Notes: a model not told the origin generated them from the letters alone. A DNA stretch of 64,000 nt from Ipomoea triloba (GCF_003576645.1 NC_044923.1:17497150-17561149); one strand, 5' to 3'; shown: positions 1 to 12,502, numbered from the stretch's first letter. Numbers and translations are program-made.

Positions 1-80
<80 letters not shown>
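1..80. repeat. (AT)n microsatellite
   Basis: An uninterrupted AT dinucleotide run fills the left edge of the window. It probably continues beyond the edge. Confidence 0.97.
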
Positions 81-84
<4 letters not shown>

Positions 85-243
85 AGGCCATGGGATCCCG
101 GGGCCCATTTTATTGGACTAAGTCTTAGCCCGAGTGGGGTGGTAAAGGAAGGAGATTGGGCTCAAATCTTGTTGGGCTAGGAAGGCATGTGACGTGGGCG
201 GCGTGCGCCGAGGCAAGCAAGCAGGACCCCAAGAAGGAGTGTG

Positions 244-343
244 GCGGTTGAACCGGGTGGAGCCTGTGGTGGTTGAACCGGGTGGAGCCTGTGGCAGTTG
301 AACTAGGTGGAGCCTTTGGCGGTTAAATCGGGTGGAGCCGGTA
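244..343. repeat. 25-bp tandem repeat in a GC-rich block
   Basis: Four imperfect copies of a 25-bp unit begin at 244, 269, 294 and 319; each carries a form of GGTTGAACCGGGTGGAGCC. They lie in a GC-rich stretch (about 81-480) that contrasts with the AT-rich surroundings and directly precedes a retrotransposon gag scrap. This may be part of a degraded LTR or leader, but the element ends were not found. Reading frames here on both strands look incidental. Confidence 0.7.
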
Positions 344-490
344 GTAGAGGCCCGGGTAAAGGCGGCGAGGTTAGGCAGCTGGCGTGGCGTCATGGTCAAA
401 GGGGTGCCGGCACGTGGCACCCTGTGCATGCATGGCGGGCTGGGTGGATATGCACAACCTTCAAAATGGGCCTAACATCATCTAGATAGT

Positions 491-675
491 CTGGCAGATG
501 GTGCAATTTGATGGTTTGCAAGATGAGGACCCTAATATTCATTTGGACAATTTTCTGGTTATTTGTGATCATTTCAAGATCAATGGGACCTCTGATGATA
601 CCATCTGGTTTTGATTATTTCTCTTTTTTCTAAGGGGAAGAGGGAAAGATGAAGCAATGGTTGAGATTATTGCCT
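491..675 (+). pseudogene. Ty3-type retrotransposon gag remnant
   Basis: The frame opening at the ATG at 498 encodes residues typical of the start of a plant retrotransposon gag domain: FDGLQDEDPN, then a segment ending in GTSDDTIW, followed by a stop and a shifted frame resembling the LRGRGKDE segment. In intact elements this region forms the nucleocapsid precursor. Here it is under 60 codons and broken by a stop and a frame change. No protease, reverse transcriptase or LTR pair was found nearby. The call rests on motif resemblance only. Confidence 0.55.
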
Positions 676-885
676 AATCAAATTTGATGAGTGTCAAATT
701 GTATTACTTTTATGGGCATTTATAGGCTAATTTGGAATTGGATATGCTTTATTTGTCTATAAAATTTTAAAATATGTGATAAATTGTATTGAAGGACTAA
801 TTTTGATATTTTTATGTTTTGAATAAAAAAATATGGTCAATTCAACTGTAATTTGGACAAAATAGAGCAAAAATTGGATGAAAAC

Positions 886-1135
886 CAAATCTCTACTATT
901 ACAACTAACATTGCCCTCATAATAGGGCTTTTAATGCTCAAATTCAGAAGATGCATATCTACTATTACGAGTAGCATTACGTTCGTAACCGGGTTTGTAA
1001 CGAGAAGCATCAGAAAGTCATCTCTACAGTTACGAACTGCGTTATGCTCGCAACAGGGTGTGTAATGGAGGCCTCCACGCGCCATTTCTGCTACTACGAA
1101 TATGCATTACATGCGTAACCTGGTTCGTAATGGAA
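886..1135. repeat. Reiterated ~60-70 bp motif
   Basis: A diverged unit built round TACTATTACGANTAGCATTACG followed by CGTAACCGGGTT recurs about every 60-70 bp, with a further weak copy near 1480-1512. Short overlapping open frames on both strands follow the period and are not genes. From 1141 to 2600 the sequence is AT-rich with no gene I can support. Confidence 0.5.
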
Positions 1136-1140
1136 ATGTT

Positions 1141-2893
1141 AGATATGTTAAATATAATATATCTATATAATATTTATACTAATATGTAAGAAAGAGGAAA
1201 TATGAAGGAAAAGAAAGGAATGGCGAAAATGAATATGAATTCATTCACTTGATGATTCAAAAGGATTATTAGCATATCCTATTTATACTGAGTTACAAAA
1301 CTACCAAAGCATAAACTTAGGGAAGTAATGATAGATAATGCTCCCTGATCTACACAACTCCACATAATGTTGCCACATGTACACCCATTACTGCATTATG
1401 ATGTCTGTGCTTTGACTTGGTTTAATAACCATAATAATAATATTATTATTATTATGACAGAAAAACATCCACGAATCATTTCTATTGTTACGAGACACGT
1501 TACACTTGTAACATACCTAATAACGCATGTATGCTGACCCGGAAAATATAAAAGGGAAGAGATAGAATTTTAGAGGAAGCTTTTACTTTTCCTTTAGAGA
1601 TCTCCTTAAACTACTTTAGAGAACTTTTTACCATTTTAATTTTTAGCATTTTTATATACAATTTCTTGGCAATTTCAATTTTCAATTACAATCATTACTT
1701 AGGTGCAATTTCAGTTACTACTTCAGATCAAGGATTGAAGATTTGGATTTTCATCTCAGTATAGATAAGTTCGTTCTCATTTCAATTATTGTAATTTTAC
1801 TTGTTGCTTTGATTATCTTGATATTTTATCTTGTGACTGCTATGGATTGTGTTCTTAATCTTGAATATATTGTCATTTTTATCTTCAATATATGTGGGAG
1901 TAGATCCCTTAGGAGGAAGATAGGGATTTAGATTTGGATTTCGAATGTATGATCTTGAAATGGTTGAGTTGGGATATGAGACTTGATTTGGATGATGTTG
2001 ATCAACGTGATTAAGTCCCGAGTAGAAAGTGACAATGTAATCTAGGCTCAATGGGGTTGATCAATCATGCCTCACCTTTGAGAAAAGGATAATATGGGAT
2101 GTCTAGGACGCCAAGTGTCCGATGAAACACCTCTTAGCCACTTATGAGTCATGAGAATGTCTTTTAAGTGCTGAGTGTGAAATGACCTTGAGAAATGCTT
2201 CCTTCCGGTTATGTGACATCCATTATCTATCCCGATTCAATTGTATTTCCTTGTCCAAATCCAAGTTCCTATTCCCCTTCGCTTTCTCATTTATTATTAT
2301 CCAATTCAATTCCTTTGCTAGTTGTTTTCATTATTTTTCATTATTCAACCCTTTACTTTGGACTAGATTTCCAATAAAAGAGTTAATATATACCTTGTGC
2401 TTGAGAGACAAATAGCTTGATTCATATTGCCAATCTTTGATAATGATATCTCTAGTGTGAGGATACCCTCTCACACAATACTCATCCAAAATACTCTTCA
2501 TCAAAACCATCACCACTTGGGAGGAGTAGTTTACTACAGCTTTCATGTCCAAGTACTTTCCACTATAGCTAGTCAAGTTGTGGAATGATATCTCTTCTTT
2601 CACTCAGATGGAATCTGAGAGCATTTATGATGCTTAGGAGATGTAGAAGGAGCTATTGAGAATATGCACCCATCATTGCTTAAACACTAAACCCTAAAAC
2701 ACCTAAGCATGAATGCATATTAATCATGTGTTGTGTGCAATATAGAGACATGCTTAATATGCACACAACATAATGCTACATATGAACACATGCATTTTTA
2801 ATTCTGTCAATTAATCACATCCATAGATATGATTTTTTAATGCACCAAATTGCTTAGCATAGATTCATGGGGAGAGTGATTCTCATATAATCA

Positions 2894-2895
<2 letters not shown>
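1141..2895. other. AT-rich stretch without a recognised gene
   Basis: There are several short open frames but none with a recognisable domain. The longest minus-strand frame (2331-2603) encodes a plausible soluble peptide of 90 residues, but I recognise no family and see no exon partners. A TATA-like element and a U-rich leader-like segment near 1545-1700 could belong to an old LTR; this is unproven. Confidence 0.4.
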
Positions 2896-2969
<74 letters not shown>

Positions 2970-2970
2970 T
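2896..2970. repeat. (AT)n(AC)n microsatellite
   Basis: An AT dinucleotide run passes into a CA run. A second simple repeat of ATT triplets follows at about 3077-3108. Confidence 0.95.
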
Positions 2971-3076
2971 AGAGGAGCCTTTGGCTCCTCAATGCCTGCC
3001 CGACAAGTCTCCAATTCCACTTTTCAAAATGGAAAAACTTGGGGGGAGCCACATAGTTCCTCTTATTTTTTTTTAA

Positions 3077-3108
<32 letters not shown>

Positions 3109-3516
3109 GTCATTTTACATGTTAACTGCTAACTCTAAAGACCTAATTTTAATAAACATTTTTTTTACAAATCATTGATACAATTCGCAAGTAAAAACCG
3201 CTAACACAATCCATTATCCGCTAACCACCAATTTCCAAACAAAGTTATAGTGTCCAACCTCCCAATTTAAATGAATAACCAGTAGACACTAGGCTTCAAA
3301 TTAAAGTTACATCACCATACACTTGTCAACTACAACCCCCCCTCCCCCCCATGGTACCCCACACATCGTAGGGCACCTAACGGCCCCATCCAGTTACCAA
3401 TGCCTTCCATTACCTCTTCCACCGTCTTGTTGCCTTCCTCAACCATCATCAACCACAATGCCACCACTCTCATTTCTCACCCCCTCATTAGGTACAAAGG
3501 AGGAACTCCCCTCATG

Positions 3517-4238
3517 GGCAAATTATACCATGCACCACGGTGCACATAGCAATGTGCACCACGTACCTAAACGACGTCGTTTTGAGCATTGTAAAATAAT
3601 CGTCCGTTTTTTTGGAAATCACGTTTCCCGTTTCGCCAGGTCTCTGTATTTATGTTAATATTCTGTGTATTCCAGGCAATCATTCTGTGTATTCTAGGCA
3701 ACTGTTCTGTGTATTCTAGGCAACCGTTATGTGTATTCATGTTAGTAACACATGTTGTGATGTGTTTGTGCATTCGAATGTTTAGGAGGATGAATTCTGT
3801 GTATTTTTTGTCAATATTCTGTGTATTCATGTTATTAACACAGGTTGTGATGTGTTTGTACATTCGAATGTTAGGAGGATGAGTTCTGTGTATTTTGTGT
3901 CAATATTCTATGTATTCTGGGCAAACATTCTGTGTATTCTAGGCAAACGTTCTGTGTATTCTATATAATGATTATGTGTATTATAGATAATGAATTCCCT
4001 GGAGTCATTCGCGTCCACTAACATCTGTGTATTTTGTGTCAATATTCTGTGTATTATGGGCAAACATTCTGTGTATTCTAGGCAAACGTTCTGTGTATTA
4101 TAAATAATGATTATGTGTATTATAGATAATGAATTCTCTGGAGTCATTCGCGTCCGTGTCCACTAACACTAAAACGACGTCGTTTTACGTACGTGGTGCA
4201 CATTGCTATGTGCACCGTGGTGCAGGGTATAACAATTG
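3517..4238. mobile_element. Non-autonomous Mutator-like element (722 bp)
   Basis: It begins GGCAAATTATACC and ends GGTATAACAATTG. The outer ~65 bp are inverted repeats that include GTGCACATAGCAATGTGCAC and the palindrome AACGACGTCGTT. The flanks CCCCTCATG at 3508-3516 and 4239-4247 are a perfect 9-bp duplication, the size Mutator-type transposases make. The interior has no coding capacity; it is filled with a repeated motif of the form TTCTGTGTATTCTAGGCAA. Open frames on both strands are by-products of that repeat. Confidence 0.9.
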
Positions 4239-4308
4239 CCCCTCATGTACCATTACGGCCTCTCAAAATCCAAGTGCATGCTAACATTTAATAATACTAT
4301 AAATTTAA

Positions 4309-4672
4309 CAGTCGTTATAACGTGGATCATGCACCATGGCTGATACTGCAGTTGTATTAAACGGATACTGCAGTTGTATTGAACTGATACTGCATTTGTG
4401 TTGAAAGGGAACTGCAGTTGCACGGAACAGATGCCGTTTCATCCATCTGGAACTGCAGTTGTGTCGAATTGATACTGCAGTTGTATTGAACGGATACTTC
4501 AGTTGTGTTGAACTGATACTGCAGTGTATTGAACGGATGAAACGATCTCTGTTCCGTGGAACTGCAGTTCCCTTTCAACACAACTATAGTATCAGTTCAA
4601 CACAACTGCAGTATCCGTTCAACACAACTACAATATCAACCATGTGGACCATGGTCCACAGTATAATTTGCC
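4309..4672. mobile_element. Non-autonomous Mutator-like element (364 bp)
   Basis: It starts CAGTCGTTATAACGTGG and ends in the reverse complement of GGCAAATTATACTGTGG. The 9-bp duplication TAAATTTAA flanks it exactly (4300-4308 and 4673-4681). The interior carries many copies of ACTGCAGTTGTNTTGAAC, in one orientation on the left and inverted on the right, so it can fold into a long hairpin. The terminal motif and the CTGCAGT repeat tie it to the large element that starts 158 bp downstream. Confidence 0.9.
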
Positions 4673-4830
4673 TAAATTTAAAACGTAACAAAATAATCAT
4701 ACTAACAAATTTCGATTTCATTCATAAATTCTTTGTCCCTCTTAGATTTTGACGCGAGACAACGTTATACACTGCGATCAACATTTGGTTGTTATCCATA
4801 AACATCCTAAACAGTAGACATTACATACAT

Positions 4831-4898
4831 CAGTTGTTATATGGTGGACCACGGTCCACAAAGCATTGTGGACCGTGGTCCCAAAACGCCGCCGTTTC
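4831..4898 (+). repeat. Left terminal inverted repeat of the large element
   Basis: It contains GTGGACC and GGTCCAC arms around 4844-4859, a second arm at 4868-4880, and an AACGCCGCCGTTTC box at 4884-4897. It pairs with 18281-18349. The two palindromic boxes are shared with the short elements of the family. The adjacent 4889-4920 segment is itself a small hairpin (GCCGCCGTTTCATTTA and its inverse). Confidence 0.85.
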
Positions 4899-4930
4899 AT
4901 TTACTAAATGAAACGGCGGCCGTTTACTCC

Positions 4931-5170
4931 GTCCCACTCTCCCACTTTGATATTATTATTATTATTTTTTTTTAATAAAATACGCAGAGAAAGAGAAAAG
5001 GCATCATTTGTCGTCTCCACTCTCCCACTTTCTTTTCGATCAAGCAAAAAACTTACCATCTTCTCCAAAAAGCAACAGTGCTCTTCACTTCTTCTGCCAT
5101 TGTCGACCATTTTCATCGCCATTATCGACAAGCTTTCAACCATTGTTGCGGTCTAAAAGCTTCAAAACAG
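4931..5170 (+). other. Probable untranslated leader exon of the Ulp1-type gene
   Basis: A C/T-rich segment just inside the left terminal repeat ends at AAACAG followed by the donor-like GTAAAC at 5171. The next good acceptor in front of the coding region is TTTGCAG ending at 8291. This would make 5171-8291 a leader intron of about 3.1 kb, nearly all tandem repeat. It is inferred from splice signals and position; no transcript data were available. Confidence 0.5.
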
Positions 5171-5513
5171 GTAAACATCTTGTTATATATCAAGCAAACA
5201 CATTGTTATGTATCATGCATGAGCTAAGAGCTTATTTTCAGTTATTTTACATCCATTACAACGCATGCACTGAACTGAATTGAAAAAGAAACTAATGTTC
5301 TATCTAAAAGAAACTAGTGGTTTGTCTAATTGAAACTGTAGGTTTGTCAAAGAGAAACTGTATGTTTGTAAAAATATAAAAATTTAGATGATGTCCTGTT
5401 ATGCCCTAAAAATTATTAAATGAAAATATACAGTATTTCAAAAGATACTGTATTGTTTTGGGAAAGAACCTACATTGTTCATAAAATGAATCTGACAAAG
5501 TGGAACTATAGTT

Positions 5514-8063
5514 TTTGCAATAAGAAACTGTAGTGTTTTTCAAAAGAAACTGCAGTGTTTGTTAAAGGAAAGTGCTGTATTTTCAAAAAGAAATTATATT
5601 CTTTTTAAGTATATTGTTTCTCCATAATTCCTAAAAAGCTTAAATGAAACTATAGAGTAACTGAAATGATAATGTAGTGTTCATGAACTGAAACTAAAAG
5701 GGTTTATTAACTATAACTGACAATGTGGTGTCAAATATTCCACTGAAATTCCATTTGAAATTACAACTAAATGAAAACGAAACTGTAGTGTTTTTCAAAA
5801 GAAACTACATTGTTTGGTAAAGGAAAGTGCTGTATTTTCAAAAAGAAACTATATTCTTTTTAAGTATATTGTTTCTCCATAATTCCTAAAAAGCTTAAAT
5901 GAAACTATAGAGTAACTGAAATAATAATGTAGTGTTCATGAACTGAAACTAAAAGGGTTTATTAACTATAACTGACAATGTGGTGACAAATATTCCACTG
6001 AAATTCCATTTGAAATTACAACTAAATGAAAACGAAACTGTAGTGTTTTTCAAAAGAAACTGCAGTGTTTGGTAAAGGAAAGTGCTGTATTTTCAAAAAG
6101 AAACTATATTCTTTTTAAGTATATTGTTTCTCCATAATTCCTAAAAAGCTTAAATGAAACTATAGAGTAACTGAAATGATAATGTAGTGTTCATGAACTG
6201 AAACTAAAAGGGTTTATTAACTATAACTGACAATGTGGTGTCAAATATTCCACTGAAATTCCATTTGAAATTACAGCTAAATGAAAACGAAACTGTAGTG
6301 TTTTTCAAAAGAAACTACAGTGTTTGGTAAAGGAAAGTGCTGTATTTTCAAAAAGAAACTATATTCTTTTTAAGTATATTGTTTCTCCATAATTCCTAAA
6401 AAGCTTAAATGAAACTATAGAGTAACTGAAATGATAATGTAGTGTTCATGAACTGAAACTAAAAGGGTTTATTAACTATAACTGACAATGTGGTGTCAAA
6501 TATTCCACTGAAATTCCATTTGAAATTAAAGCTAAATGAAAACGAAACTGTAGTGTTTTTCAAAAGAAACTACAGTGTTTGGTAAAGGAAAGTGCTGTAT
6601 TTTCAAAAAGAAACTATATTCTTTTTAAGTATATTGTTTCTCCATAATTCCTAAAAAGCTTAAATGAAACTATAGAGTAACTGAAATGATAATGTAGTGT
6701 TCATGAACTGAAACTAAAAGGGTTTATTAACTATAACTGACAATGTGGTGTCAAATATTCCATTGAAATTCCATTTGAAATTACAGCTAAATGAAAACGA
6801 AACTGTAGTGTTTTTCAAAAGAAACTGCAGTGTTTGGTAAAGGAAAGTGCTGTATTTTCAAAAAGAAACTATATTCTTTTTAAGTATATTGTTTCTCCAT
6901 AATTCCTAAAAAGCTTAAATGAAACTATAGAGTAACTGAAATGATAATGTAGTGTTCATGAACTGAAACTAAAAGGGTTTATTAACTATAACTGACAATG
7001 TGGTGTCAAATATTCCACTGAAATTCCATTTGAAATTACAGCTAAATGAAAACGAAACTGTAGTGTTTTTCAAAAGAAACTGCAGTGTTTGGTAAAGGAA
7101 AGTGCTGTATTTTCAAAAAGAAACTATATTCTTTTTAAGTATATTGTTTCTCCATAATTCCTAAAAAGCTTAAATGAAACTATAGAGTAACTGAAATGAT
7201 AATGTAGTGTTCATGAACTGAAACTAAAAGGGTTTATTAACTATAACTGACAATGTGGTGTCAAATATTCCACTGAAATTCCATTTGAAATTACAGCTAA
7301 ATGAAAACGAAACTGTAGTGTTTTTCAAAAGAAACTGCAGTGTTTGGTAAAGGAAAGTGCTGTATTTTCAAAAAGAAACTATATTCTTTTTAAGTATATT
7401 GTTTCTCCATAATTCCTAAAAAGCTTAAATGAAACTATAGAGTAACTGAAATGATAATGTAGTGTTCATGAACTGAAACTAAAAGGGTTTATTAACTATA
7501 ACTGACAATGTGGTGTCAAATATTCCACTGAAATTCCATTTGAAATTACAGCTAAATGAAAACGAAACTGTAGTGTTTTTCAAAAGAAACTGCAGTGTTT
7601 GGTAAAGGAAAGTGCTGTATTTTCAAAAAGAAACTATATTCTTTTTAAGTATATTGTTTCTCCATAATTCCTAAAAAGCTTAAATGAAACTATAGAGTAA
7701 CTGAAATGATAATGTAGTGTTCATGAACTGAAACTAAAAGGGTTTATTAACTATAACTGACAATGTGGTGTCAAATATTCCACTGAAATTCCATTTCAAA
7801 TTACAGCTAAATGAAACGAAACTGTAGTGTTTTTCAAAAGAAACTGCAGTGTTTGGTAAAAGAAAGTGATGTATGTTCAAAAAGAAACTATATTCTTTTT
7901 AAGTATATTGTTTCTCCATAAGGCCTAAAAATCTTAAATGAAGCTATAGAGTAACTGAAATGATAATGTAGTTTTCATGAACTGAAACTGAAGGGTTTAT
8001 TAACTAGAACTGACAATGTGGTGTCAAATATTCCACTGAAATTCCATTTGAAACTCCAGCTAA
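5514..8063. repeat. 255-bp tandem array (about 10 copies)
   Basis: The marker CTAAATGAAAACGAAACTG recurs at 5766, 6021, 6276, 6531, 6786, 7041, 7296, 7551 and 7806, an exact 255-bp period. The monomers are nearly identical; the flanking ones are more diverged. Each holds several sub-repeats of the form GAAACTGNAGTGTTTTTCAAAA. The array lies inside the probable leader intron of the protease gene. A single-copy relative of the array edge is present at 12665-13240. No coding potential was seen. Confidence 0.95.
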
Positions 8064-8298
8064 ATGAAAAAGAAACTGCTCTGTTTTTCAAAAGTAACTG
8101 TAGTGTTTTGTAAAAGAAACTGTAGTGTTTTGTAAAAGAAACTGTATGGTGTATCAGAACATGGGGGCTGTGTGACCAGAAAACTATGAAATCTATGAAA
8201 AGAAATTTATGAACTGTATGAACACAAAACACAAAACAATGAAATCTACCTAGTTATAATAATCATTGTTAATTTGTGACCTTGTTTGCAGAGCAGAA

Positions 8299-11200
8299 AT
8301 GAAGAAGACAACAGCAACACAGAAAAAATCAAAAGAGGTCGATACATCAACGGAAATGCCAGAGCAGCCAGAAACAAGGGGTACTAAAGCTGGTGCTAAG
8401 CGCAAGGCTAAAAAAAAAAAGACCTCCCAAAGCACCAAAAAACAAAAAAACCAAGAACAACTCCAAAAAAGTCATTGATTACAGACCTTGAATACCTGCA
8501 AACAAGGATGTCACCAAAGCACTTTAGGGAACTCTTGTCTTCACTAAACCCTGCACAGCAACAGGCAGTTCAGGACATCGGCTTTGGATCAATGCTAACA
8601 TTGACCGTTTTTGATTGGGATAGTAGGTTAACAAGATACCTACTCGAGCAGTTTGATCCCTATAAATGCTCATTAGATTTACAGGGTGATCAGATGCGGA
8701 TTTCTGCTGATGATGTCTATAGCACACTGGATCTCCCAAACGGACAATACCCTGTCATAGAAGGTACATCAGAAACTGAACCAGAAGAGTATGTTAATCT
8801 TCTGACTGAATGGAGGCACAGATGGGAAGTAACAAAGGGTTCACCACTCACGAGAAGCATGCCAGCGAAGATGATTGAACGAGGAGACAGTGGAGATTGG
8901 TTCAAGCGGGATTTTGTTATCATGTTGGTGTCCAGCCTACTCAAAGGGAACCAGAGCAGGAATGCAGCATACAAGGTCCTGTACTCACTGGCTGATGTTT
9001 CAAGAATTAAAGACTTGAACTGGTGCGAGTACACTTTCAAGTCTTTGATTGACTCTGCTGAATCTTGGAAAAAGAAGCCGAATGCATACTTCTGTGGCCC
9101 TGCACTGTTTCTGATGGTAACAATTTAAACCATATACTTATAATATTTCTCTTATTGTCCTGCATACTAGAACAATTAAATTTAACTTGTACTAACTAAT
9201 ATTCTTATTGTTTCAAACACAGTTCACATACCTTGACCGTTTGGAATTCAAAGGGAAAAAGATACAAAGAATAGCTCCTGCAATAACATCATGGACTGAA
9301 GAGAAGGTAAAGGAAAGAATAAAGTCAGAAGTATTATCTGGACAATTTGGAAGGGGAAAGGTAATCCCACGATTTGAACGGAAAGAAGAACGTGTACATG
9401 AGAAGATTGATGAGAATGTCCAAGCTGAATTGTCTGATGAGTCTTTAAAGAAGGTCACTTCTGTCTTGAGGAAGATGGCTGACACAGTGGTTGAATTTGC
9501 TGAGGTAATGGCTGAGATTGGCAACACCAGGACTGGAGGTGGAATAATCAAGAGAACATTTGAAAATATTGCTGAAATGATCAACGGTGTGTCCTGTTCT
9601 CAACCTCCCCAACAACAAGGTCTGCTAGATGATGATGACATCTTCAATCAACCGAGCTTTCTTGATGCAGTCAGTGCTCTTGAGCAAGCATTCTTACAGA
9701 CAAGGAAAAATTACCCAGCTCAGCCAGCACAGCCTACAACTTCACAGTCACAACAACACATTCAAACACCATCTTTTGACCTTGGAGTGCCCTCTCCTCA
9801 ACCTGCTGCAGTGGAACAACCCCAAAATAAGATTGATTCTAATGAACTACGAAATATCGCAAGAGATCTTGAAGAAGATAGTGAGAATACCATTTCTGAT
9901 GAACAACAGTTGGACACAACCCCAGCAGACAACACAATGAAAGAACTCTTTGATAGGTATGCTCAACCCTTTTATATATACACTAATTTTAACACATACT
10001 ATTTTGCATGATATCAAAATGAAATTATAGTCTAACTTAAAGGATAGTGTAGTCTTAATGAAAAGACAGTGAAGTGTCTATAAAATGTAACTAAACAGCA
10101 TGTCTAACATATTTATTCTATGTTGACAATTGAACATATAATTGAATAGAAATGATAGTGAGGTCATTATGAAAAGTAACTGCATTGTATGTTAACTGAA
10201 ATTGACCAGCATGCCTACTCTATGTTGTATGAGATCTGATAGGAACTATAGTTGTAGTAAACAGAAAGTGAAGTGTTTGTGAAAAGAAACTGCAGTGTAT
10301 ATAAACTGAAACTGACTAGCATGCCTACTCTATGTTGTATGAGACCTCATAGGAACTATATTTTTAATAAACTAATACTGAAGTGTTTGTGAAAAGAAAC
10401 TGCAGTGTGTATCAACTGAAACTGAACAGCATGCCTACTCTATGTGTATGAGATCTGATAGGAACTATAGTTGTAGTAAACAGAAAGTGAAGTGTTTGTG
10501 AAAAGAAACTGCAGTGTATATAAACTGAAACTGACTAGCATGCCTACTCTATGTGTATGAGATCTGATAGGAACTATAGTTGTAATAAACAGATACTGAA
10601 GTGTTTGTGAAAAGAATCTATAGTGTATATAAACTGAAACTGACTAGCATGCCTACTCTATGTTGTATGAGACCTCATAGGAACTATATTTTTAATAAAC
10701 TGATACTGAAGTGTTTGTGAAAAGAAACTACAGTGTGTATCAACTGAAACTGAACAGCATGCCTACTCTATGTTGTGTGAGATCTGATAGGAAATATAGT
10801 TGTAATAAACAGATACTGAAGTGTTTGTGAAAAGAAACTATAGTGTATATAAACTGAAACTGACCAGCATGACTCACAGATTATATATTTGAACAATTAA
10901 ACTGCAGTTTGATTGCTGAACCTGATGATGATGACCACTCTGAGCAAGTAGTGGCTGAAAGGACCCGAAGATTTAAAAATCTACCAATGAATCTGAGATC
11001 ACCTTTTTGGACAAAGAACGATGAAATATTGAAGAAAGTCGGACCAAAAGAAAAGCTGATATCTGATTATGCCTTCCTTGACCCAACAGAAGAACGACCT
11101 TTGACGTATGAAAGACACAATTCTTATATTATTATCTCCATATTTTTGCCTAGCTAACTTAAATATCTATACATGCTCTTTTTGCAGTGAACAACTGTTT

Positions 11201-12502
11201 GAGTATGCTGGATATTACTTGAATAGAGAAACATTCCAGTCTATGAGAGCCGGAGAGGTAGAAAGTATTATTGTAGATGTTTGGTGTCTACGACTAAATC
11301 AGCTGGATCTCAACAGACGCCTTGATAAGCCCAAGCGAATATTCTTCTCAACCCAGGCTTTTGTAAGCAAACAACACTTTTTTTACATTATGCCTGATTT
11401 TTTTAATTAACATCCTATAACATAAAATAAATTTCTACAGCTCCAACTAGACAGCCCCACAAATTGGGAAAGGGATGAAAATACAGAACAAAGCTCCTAC
11501 CAGACAGACTTTGAGCAGTGCTTAGACACTGAAATAAACAATGTCGGGAAGTTGGACATAAGTGATGCTCAACTGGTAAATAATGCCCTATGCAAAAAAA
11601 AATATTGTACTTAGAATTAAACAAACTACTAACATTTTATTAATTGTTAACAGATTTTCTTTGGCATATTCCGGCATCATCACTTCTACATAATGTGCTA
11701 CAATTTCACAACGTCAATGCTTGAAATCATTGACAACAGGCCCCTTCCAAAAGGAATGAGAATTCAACAAAAGTATGCTGACAGTCCAAAAGCACTGGTA
11801 AGTATTCTAATTACCTATTTCATTCAAAAAAATACTTTATTTTAATTTGATAAAGTGTCATATAGTCTTATATGTAGTTCATTATGAAAACTGTGTAAAA
11901 AGAACATATATTATTCATCAACTGATACTATAGTATATGTAAAAAGAAACTATAATGTATTCGAAAAGAAACTGTAGTGTATGATAAAGGAAACTGATAT
12001 ATATTCAAAATAATTCAATCAGACACTCTAATTATGAATATATGATGCATATCTAACTACTTTTGCAGAGCACTGCATTTTCGGAGTATTTGATGAAAAG
12101 AGGACATACCAGTCTAGCTGAGAGGATAACAAAACTGCCCGTGGAGCTGGTAAAAATGAATTGGAGAACAGCTGATAACAGGACTGATTGTGGATTGTAT
12201 TGCATGCGCCACATGGAGACCTACATGGGCAATCCACAATGGAAATGTGGTTTTACTCCCAAAAACCCAAATGTAAGTTTACATCAAACTTTAATCATTT
12301 GTACTGCTCATTCAATTATAAAAATTTAAATAACAAACAATTAACACTAATGCAGGACCTATATTTGGCATCACTACGAGCATTGTACACATCAAGGATC
12401 ATCATGATGCCCGTGAATGTTCACAAAGCAAATGTCATAAGGAATGCGGAAGAACACTTTATTGGAAAAAGTAACTACAGTGTCCGTGAAAGGAAAGTGT
12501 AG
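8299..12502 (+). CDS. Transposon-borne Ulp1-type (C48) cysteine protease
   Basis: The protein is predicted to cleave SUMO or ubiquitin-like conjugates. Exons: 8299-9116, 9223-9956, 10908-11105, 11188-11362, 11441-11575, 11654-11797, 12069-12272 and 12356-12502; all boundaries are GT-AG and phases agree. From the ATG at 8508 the open product is 781 residues. The protease domain is C-terminal: a histidine cluster near residues 625-627 (HHHFYIM), aspartate near 644 (EIIDN) and cysteine near 706 in TDCGLYCMRHME, giving the usual His-Asp-Cys order. The N-terminal half resembles the globular domain common in plant transposon Ulp1 proteins, then a Gln-rich acidic linker. An upstream ATG at 8299 opens a lysine-rich, nuclear-signal-like segment that is out of frame by one base at an 11-A run (8410-8420). 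Either the true start is 8508 or one A is missing. Its role in transposition is unknown. Confidence 0.85.
10165..10870. repeat. 110-bp tandem array in protease intron
   Basis: The marker ATGCCTACTCTATGT recurs at about 10211, 10321, 10431, 10540, 10649 and 10759, a period of 109-110 bp. Each unit carries GAAACTGCAGTGT or a close variant plus GATCTGATAGGAACTATA. It occupies most of the intron between exons 2 and 3. The unit differs from the 255-bp array, but the short GAAACTGNAGTG core is shared. Confidence 0.9.

Noticed and set aside
2331..2603. Minus-strand gene of 90 codons
   Set aside because: No recognised family, no supporting exon or conserved motif, in AT-rich intergenic DNA; kept only as a note.
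3323..3658. Open frame of 111 codons starting in a proline-rich stretch
   Set aside because: It runs from intergenic sequence into the terminal repeat of a Mutator-like element and has no domain.
5514..8063. CRISPR-like array
   Set aside because: The 255-bp units are directly adjacent with no unique spacers, in a plant genome; it is an ordinary tandem array.
8266..8478. Independent lysine-rich small protein
   Set aside because: It sits directly upstream of, and one base out of frame with, the Ulp1-type coding region; more likely the N-terminus of that protein.
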